NCBI GenBank assembly: GCA_028718635.1
Contig: JAQULK010000003.1
Coordinates: 1 to 33,673 of the forward strand
Length of the DNA: 33,673 nucleotides
Reading direction: 5' to 3'
Source of the DNA: Candidatus Paceibacterota bacterium
GTDB lineage: Bacteria; Patescibacteriota; Minisyncoccia; Phycocordibacterales; UBA9973
Position numbers and translations under genes: made by a program. Under the pieces are notes generated by a model, which had not been told where the DNA came from, did not search any database, and worked only from the letters and a program-made list of their open reading frames with translations. Positions 29,788 through 33,673 of this stretch are shown here, one piece after another. Numbering within the stretch: position 1 is the stretch's first letter; each line of letters begins with the position of its first letter.

Positions 29788-30463
29788 AGTCAGAAAATAT
29801 TGTCAGTATTGGCACTTTTTTCAAAATTTGCGCTGGTTGTTTTAAAATTTCTATGTCCTTCTCCAATAAATCTTTTACCACTCCCCATTTTTCTTTCCCT
29901 TGCACCCAGACCACAACCTCATCCAATTTTTCTATAACCTTGGGAGTAATGGTGACACGGGAAAATGTGGGAGTGTCATAGCCATAAGCTAGATCTTCAG
30001 AATTTACCGCTTCGCTTCCCGGCAATATTCCGGATGTATGCCCATCTGCTCCTATGCCAAACAAACCAATTTTATATCTTTTTTCTTTGTCGTCCATTAA
30101 TTCTCGGGAGAGATTTGCATTGAATTTAAGAGTGGTGCTGGCGCGATCGCTTCCGTCTAAAATAGGGATAAGTTTCGCTCCGGGAAGACTAAAGCCTTTT
30201 TGCATCTGTTGATACCAATTTGAATCCGGGTGGTCGAGCGGTCCGTACCTTTCGTCAGTCATCATGACAGTGATATTTTTGATTAAATTCCGCTCCGGGC
30301 TATTTCTTAGAAGCTCTGAGACCTTCGCGCCAACAGCAATAGAAGACCCTCCGGTCACAAAAAACAAAACCTGTCTGCCTGTTTTCAATTGGCTTAAAAT
30401 AGAATCAGCCATAAACCCCGCAGCCTCTTCCACTTTTGTTGTCATCTTTAAATTTATGTTCAT
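29771..30463 (-). CDS. pgl: 6-phosphogluconolactonase
   Basis: About 230 residues from MNINLKMTTK. I chose this ATG because TATAAT (30471-30476, minus strand) ends 7 bp before it, which fits a leaderless message; an ATG 9 bp upstream is possible. Family motifs are VTGGSSIAVGAKVSELLR, MTDERYGPLDHPDSNW and GIGADGHTSGILPGS. Pgl hydrolyses the lactone made by G6PD, the next gene in the operon. Together they give the oxidative start of the pentose phosphate pathway, a useful NADPH source in a reduced genome. No gnd gene is in the window. Confidence 0.93.
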   Translation of the reverse strand: MNINLKMTTKVEEAAGFMADSILSQLKTGRQVLFFVTGGSSIAVGAKVSELLRNSPERNLIKNITVMMTDERYGPLDHPDSNWYQQMQKGFSLPGAKLIPILDGSDRASTTLKFNANLSRELMDDKEKRYKIGLFGIGADGHTSGILPGSEAVNSEDLAYGYDTPTFSRVTITPKVIEKLDEVVVWVQGKEKWGVVKDLLEKDIEILKQPAQILKKVPILTIFSDYDGKR

Positions 30464-30483
30464 AATGTACATTATACAACAGT

Positions 30484-30512
30484 TTGATAAAAACGTAATT
30501 TTGTTCTATTGT
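30484..30512 (+). promoter_or_regulatory. Probable promoter of tRNA-Gln
   Basis: TTGATA (30484-30489), 17-bp spacer, TATTGT (30507-30512), about 22 bp before the tRNA 5' end. It lies in the divergent gap next to the pgl -10 box. Confidence 0.5.
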
Positions 30513-30534
30513 AGGGGTAACGATTAATAATCAT

Positions 30535-30608
30535 TACGGGATCGTCTAATGGTAGGACCCATCCCTCTGGAGGATGTGATCTTGGTTCGAGTCCAAGTCC
30601 CGTAGCCA
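30535..30608 (+). tRNA. tRNA-Gln (anticodon CUG)
   Basis: 74 nt with a full cloverleaf. Acceptor TACGGGA/TCCCGTA is perfectly paired, the D-arm is GTCT/GGAC, the anticodon stem CATCC/GGATG has loop CTCTGGA, and the T-arm is CTTGG/CCAAG with loop TTCGAGT. The anticodon CTG reads CAG. U1-A72 and discriminator G73 are bacterial tRNA-Gln identity features, and the CCA end is encoded. It lies upstream of glnA, which makes glutamine. Confidence 0.93.
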
Positions 30609-30668
30609 GTGCTTTTGGCTTATAATTAAGGTTATCCACATATGTTTTTTTGGTTAATTATTGTATAA

Positions 30669-30700
30669 TTGACTTAATTTAGTATATTTTTATACTAAAT
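30669..30700 (+). promoter_or_regulatory. glnA promoter with overlapping palindrome
   Basis: TTGACT (30669-30674), 16-bp spacer, TATACT (30691-30696). A perfect palindrome ATTTAGTATA/TATACTAAAT (30677-30686 / 30691-30700, 4-nt centre) fills the spacer and covers the -10 box, so a repressor bound there would block the promoter. The predicted 5' leader is about 24 nt with no Shine-Dalgarno sequence. Confidence 0.62.
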
Positions 30701-30726
30701 AATTAATATTTTAATATAAAAAATGT

Positions 30727-32163
30727 ATGGAAAAAGATAACGAGTTAAAAAAGTTCTTGGAAATATCTTATAATGATCTCGAAGTGATGAATCTTCGAGC
30801 CAAGGAACAGGCAGAAAAGATGGACGAAAATGAACTAGAAAAAGAGTGGAAAACATATTTACAAAAAGAAAAAGGAATAAAAGCAATAACGATTTGTTTT
30901 TCAGATATCGAAGGTCGTTTCCATATGCTTGATTATGATAAAAAGTTTTTATTGGATTTTGTGGATAATTTAACTTTTGATGGTTCTTCCATCCGTGGTT
31001 TTAGTCAACAAAATGAATCGGACTTACGCCTGTCTGTTGATTGGAGCAGTATTCGTTTTTTGCCATCCGATATTTTTGGTCCCGGAAAAGTTATCCTTTT
31101 TGCCGATGTGCTTGATCAAGATCATAAGCCATACATTTCCGATTTTCGTGGACAACTCAAATATTATGCAAATGAATTAAAAAAGAAAAACGGTATTACT
31201 ATAAATGTTTCAGCTGAAATAGAAGGATTTTTAGTTGATGGAATTAATTCTGAACAAAGATATGAAGAAATGGGTTCTTTCCAATTTATTTCAACTGGCG
31301 GCTATTATCATTCATTGCCATTAGGCAGATTGCGCAAATTTATCGATAAGGCGGCAGAAGCACAGCGTGCCATGGGATTTAAAAATGAAAAAGATCACCC
31401 AGAAGTGGCTCCTTCACAATTCGAAATGAATTTTTCTTATAGCGAGGTGATACGAGCTTGCGATAATATCCAGCTTTATAAACTTATCTGCCGCCAAGTA
31501 GCAAATAATATGGAAATGACAGCCACTTTCTTGCCTAAGCCTTTTGTCGGTATCAATGGCTCAGGAATGCATACAAATTTTTCTCTAGCCAAAAATGGAA
31601 AAAATATTTTTTATAACGCAAAAGGAAAAGATGGTCTGTCGGATATTGCTTGGGATTTTATTTCTCGCATATTAAATCATGCATCAGAAATTTGCTTAGT
31701 TTTAAATCCTAGTGTAAATGCCTATCGTCGATTGGATCCTCATTTTGAAGCGCCAAACCAGATCAAGGTTTCAGCTCTTGATCGAGGTTCAATGATTCGT
31801 ATTCCAATAGGCAATGAACGTTCTGCGCGCATTGAAATACGTTCGGTAGCACCTGATGCAAATCCATATTTGGTTCTTTATACAATTGTGAAAACAGGAT
31901 TCGAAGGAATGCCGTTAAAAAAAGATAAGGAAAAGCGCGATCGATTGCGTATTTTGCCCGACAATATATATGACGCCATTAAGTTTTTCAAAAGCAGCGA
32001 TTTTATTACTAAAATTCTAAGTAAAACCAATCAAGAAAAATATACTGAATCCAAACAAATGGTAGCTGTCCGCAGTCCAAAAGCTTTGGGCACCATCATC
32101 AAGCCTTCTGAAATTACATACCACCATGAGGTGACCAATCAAGTGCTTTGGAATAAATTTTAA
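30727..32163 (+). CDS. glnA: Glutamine synthetase, type I
   Basis: 478 residues, normal length for GSI. An N-terminal helical stretch of about 45 residues precedes the beta-grasp domain (ITICFSDIEGRFHML, FDGSSIRGF). Active-site segments are SAEIEGFLV, PSQFEMNFSYSEVIRACDNI, PFVGINGSGMHTNFSL (ATP/ammonia site), NPSVNAYRRLDPHFEAP and RSARIEIRSVAPDANPYL. It makes glutamine from glutamate, ammonia and ATP. The C-terminal ILPDNIYDAIKFFKSSDFI lacks the adenylylation-site signature NLYDLP, so it resembles the non-adenylylated alpha type. A tRNA-Gln gene precedes it, and a palindrome overlaps its promoter. The stop is followed after 55 bp by the next gene, which has its own -10 box. Confidence 0.95.
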   Translation: MEKDNELKKFLEISYNDLEVMNLRAKEQAEKMDENELEKEWKTYLQKEKGIKAITICFSDIEGRFHMLDYDKKFLLDFVDNLTFDGSSIRGFSQQNESDLRLSVDWSSIRFLPSDIFGPGKVILFADVLDQDHKPYISDFRGQLKYYANELKKKNGITINVSAEIEGFLVDGINSEQRYEEMGSFQFISTGGYYHSLPLGRLRKFIDKAAEAQRAMGFKNEKDHPEVAPSQFEMNFSYSEVIRACDNIQLYKLICRQVANNMEMTATFLPKPFVGINGSGMHTNFSLAKNGKNIFYNAKGKDGLSDIAWDFISRILNHASEICLVLNPSVNAYRRLDPHFEAPNQIKVSALDRGSMIRIPIGNERSARIEIRSVAPDANPYLVLYTIVKTGFEGMPLKKDKEKRDRLRILPDNIYDAIKFFKSSDFITKILSKTNQEKYTESKQMVAVRSPKALGTIIKPSEITYHHEVTNQVLWNKF

Positions 32164-32206
32164 AAAGGTTCCTGCATCATTCTATGCTCCGAATAGATAA
32201 ATTTGA

Positions 32207-32212
32207 TACAAT
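32207..32212 (+). promoter_or_regulatory. -10 box for a leaderless transcript
   Basis: TACAAT ends six bases before the ATG at 32219, so transcription would begin at or next to the start codon. No clear -35 box is seen. Confidence 0.4.
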
Positions 32213-32218
32213 AGCGAT

Positions 32219-32821
32219 ATGCCAAACATAATAAAATACATTAGAATTTTTTTGCTTATTTTAATAGTAATTGGAATTGCTTTATTGGTTACCCAAGGAA
32301 TTTGGGTTCCAAAATTGGTTGATAAAATCATCTCGTCCGAAAATACCAATCAACCTCTCCCCGCCTCCGTAAAAAATAACCCTAACTCTATCGACATAAG
32401 CGCTTGGAAAACATTTACGGACCCGGCGAATAATTTTTCATTCAAGTATCCTGAAAAATTATCCACGACCTTTATCAGCACTGTCGACTGGCCTCCAAAA
32501 GTGCAAATCCAAAATGGATCATTCACCTGCACCCCTGCCGGCTCAGAAATAGCCAGAGCCGGACAAACCTCCCTCAAGGTAATTGATGGAAAAAATTATT
32601 GCGTAACCATAGAGACCGAGGGAGCTGCTGGGAGCATTTATTCCAATTACGCTTACGAAACTGCAATGCTAGGCAAATTGTATTTTTTTACTTTCAGTCT
32701 GCGTTATGTCCAATGCGCAAACTATCCCGAACCCAATAAAACTGCCTGCGAAAAAGAAAGAACAGAATTTACGATTGACCCGATAATCAGCCAAGTCATC
32801 CAGTCAGTCCAACCTCTTTAA
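32219..32821 (+). CDS. Membrane-anchored exported protein, unknown
   Basis: 200 residues. An N-terminal helix (IFLLILIVIGIALLVTQGIWV, about 10-30) anchors the protein. The outer domain begins WKTFTDPANNFSFKYPEKL, a pattern seen in PsbP-like/unknown lipoprotein domains common in Patescibacteria. It contains four cysteines (SFTCTP, NYCVTI, VQCANY, TACEKE) that could form two disulfides, which fits the exported thioredoxin-like protein encoded at 26378. The function is unknown. It lies downstream of glnA but probably has its own leaderless promoter. Confidence 0.7.
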   Translation: MPNIIKYIRIFLLILIVIGIALLVTQGIWVPKLVDKIISSENTNQPLPASVKNNPNSIDISAWKTFTDPANNFSFKYPEKLSTTFISTVDWPPKVQIQNGSFTCTPAGSEIARAGQTSLKVIDGKNYCVTIETEGAAGSIYSNYAYETAMLGKLYFFTFSLRYVQCANYPEPNKTACEKERTEFTIDPIISQVIQSVQPL

Positions 32822-32841
32822 TAAGCGCAAGATAATTCCGA

Positions 32842-33657
32842 TTATTTTCTTTTCATTGAAGCGGCTCTTTTGATGGTATCATCGCCATATTTCTGGCGGA
32901 GCTTGTCGGCTGTTTCTTCTATAATAATATTATTGAGTTCTTTGTCTTGCTTTCCAAACAAATCTCGAGGAACGCTTTCCTCCCGCACGAGATTGTGGAG
33001 GATCACTCCGGTCGAGCGAATCTTCTCTTTGCTTTTTAACAGCTTAGGAAACTTTGGCTCGATTACGTTTAAAATCACCCCGGGGTCGGAAGTGTAAAAA
33101 GCTAATTTAATTTCACCGGTATAGTGCTTAAAATCACTCGTTTTCACAAAGAATGCAATTTTGTTACTGAGAAGACGAATAGCTCTCGCATTCTCGCACG
33201 CGTGTTCTGCGTTTTTGGATAATTCCCTAAAGATTATTTTGGGATCGGTCGAAGAAGGACGAAAAGTGGAAGTCGCTTGGATGGATTTCTGGTCTCGCGG
33301 GTCAACATTGCCTTCCACTTCAAAGATCTGCTCTCCCGAGAGTTCTCTTTTTAAATTTAATACCGGCTCAGAAAAATATTTCTCTATTTCTTTTGAAGAA
33401 TAATTTACAAAATCATAAGCGGTTTTTATTCCAAAATTGCGAAGCCTTGGAACAGTCTGCCGGCCAATGCCCCAGATGTCGTCTATAGGAGTCGCCTTCA
33501 AGGCGCGGACTTCGGCTTCTTTTGAAAGCAATATGACTAGTCCACCCGGTTTCTCGAGCTTGGAAGCTTGTTTGGCCAAGGCTTTTGTTCGAGCCAGACC
33601 GAGCGAATAGGTGACCCCGAGCCTCTTTTCTATTTCATTTTTTAATTCCGTCATCAA
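32842..33657 (-). CDS. Y-family DNA polymerase (DinB/UmuC type), 5' end missing
   Basis: 271 residues visible, starting at LMTELKNEIEKRLGVTYSLGLARTKALAKQASKLEKPGG. This is the second half of the palm domain (usual SIGIGxxKxLAKxASxxxKPxG). The helix-hairpin-helix thumb follows (IDDIWGIGRQTVPRLRNFGIKTAYDF), then the little-finger domain (STFRPSSTDPKIIFREL to RSTGVILHNL), ending ADKLRQKYGDDTIKRAASM. Translesion polymerases copy damaged DNA. The N-terminal catalytic Asp/Glu residues lie beyond the contig end. The open frame appears to continue to a GTG at 33672, but those codons (MLFRS) are adapter sequence, so I end the gene at 33657. Confidence 0.88.
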   Translation of the reverse strand: MMTELKNEIEKRLGVTYSLGLARTKALAKQASKLEKPGGLVILLSKEAEVRALKATPIDDIWGIGRQTVPRLRNFGIKTAYDFVNYSSKEIEKYFSEPVLNLKRELSGEQIFEVEGNVDPRDQKSIQATSTFRPSSTDPKIIFRELSKNAEHACENARAIRLLSNKIAFFVKTSDFKHYTGEIKLAFYTSDPGVILNVIEPKFPKLLKSKEKIRSTGVILHNLVREESVPRDLFGKQDKELNNIIIEETADKLRQKYGDDTIKRAASMKRK

Positions 33658-33673
33658 AGATCGGAAGAGCACA
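33658..33673. other. Illumina TruSeq adapter remnant at the contig end
   Basis: AGATCGGAAGAGCACA is identical over 16 bases to the start of the Illumina TruSeq read-1 adapter. It lies exactly at the window end and interrupts a conserved gene, so it is library contamination, not genomic DNA. Confidence 0.95.

Noticed and set aside
33658-33672. GTG start at 33672 for the Y-family polymerase
   Set aside because: The first codons (MLFRS) are adapter sequence; the real gene continues beyond the contig.
1-33673. Alternative genetic code (TGA as Gly, as in some Patescibacteria)
   Set aside because: In the part of the long frame I read through (about 3,840 down to 1) there is no in-frame TGA, and conserved proteins end normally, so the standard code fits.

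Overview
This window looks like one complete assembly contig from a Candidate Phyla Radiation (Patescibacteria, probably the Parcubacteria group) bacterium, read with the standard bacterial code. The evidence is AT-rich DNA, tightly packed genes, surface proteins with GWINF-like and GNVGIGTT repeats, a DUF5671 membrane protein, very short versions of housekeeping proteins, and many start codons without a Shine-Dalgarno sequence. The left edge lies inside a 51-bp coding tandem repeat, where assemblies often break. The right edge is 16 bases identical to the Illumina TruSeq adapter, so the last gene is cut by a library artefact.

Layout. 1-4831 (-): N-terminal 1610 codons of a giant secreted repeat protein. 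4904-7738 (-): a decayed hicBA toxin-antitoxin locus, a small membrane protein and a 667-aa surface protein. 7758-16568 (-): leuS carrying an inserted Nudix domain, a DUF5671 protein, an rRNA-methyltransferase-like protein, an MFS transporter, an EEP-fold hydrolase, a REP-associated transposase and a shortened ychF. 16693-22294 (+): secG, a peptide-transporter-type binding protein, RNase J, a second MFS protein and a DUF559 nuclease. 22304-24521 (-): SemiSWEET, an HtrA-like protease and a nucleotidyltransferase. 24515-25648 (+): promoter, cobalamin riboswitch, terminator and a DUF4430 (transcobalamin-like) surface protein. 25635-30463 (-): transglutaminase-like protein, a 21-codon basic protein, thioredoxin-fold protein, dgkA, a secreted protein, then zwf and pgl of the oxidative pentose phosphate pathway. 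30535-32821 (+): tRNA-Gln(CUG), glnA and a membrane-anchored protein. 32842-33657 (-): partial Y-family DNA polymerase.

The most striking feature is the density of palindromic elements. Several lie in frame inside conserved genes: a TGTCAAAG...CTTTGACA unit in leuS and the methyltransferase gene, large hairpins in the methyltransferase, ychF and surface-protein genes, and a CAGCGGTT/AACCGCTG unit in and around the transposase gene. A separate family of about 100-123-nt stem elements sits immediately upstream of three genes; its 3' arm ends in CGGGAT, and the last two bases are the first two of the start codon. Two copies differ by a compensatory base-pair change. The other leading observations are the LeuRS-Nudix fusion and the B12 riboswitch in front of a B12-binding-type surface protein.
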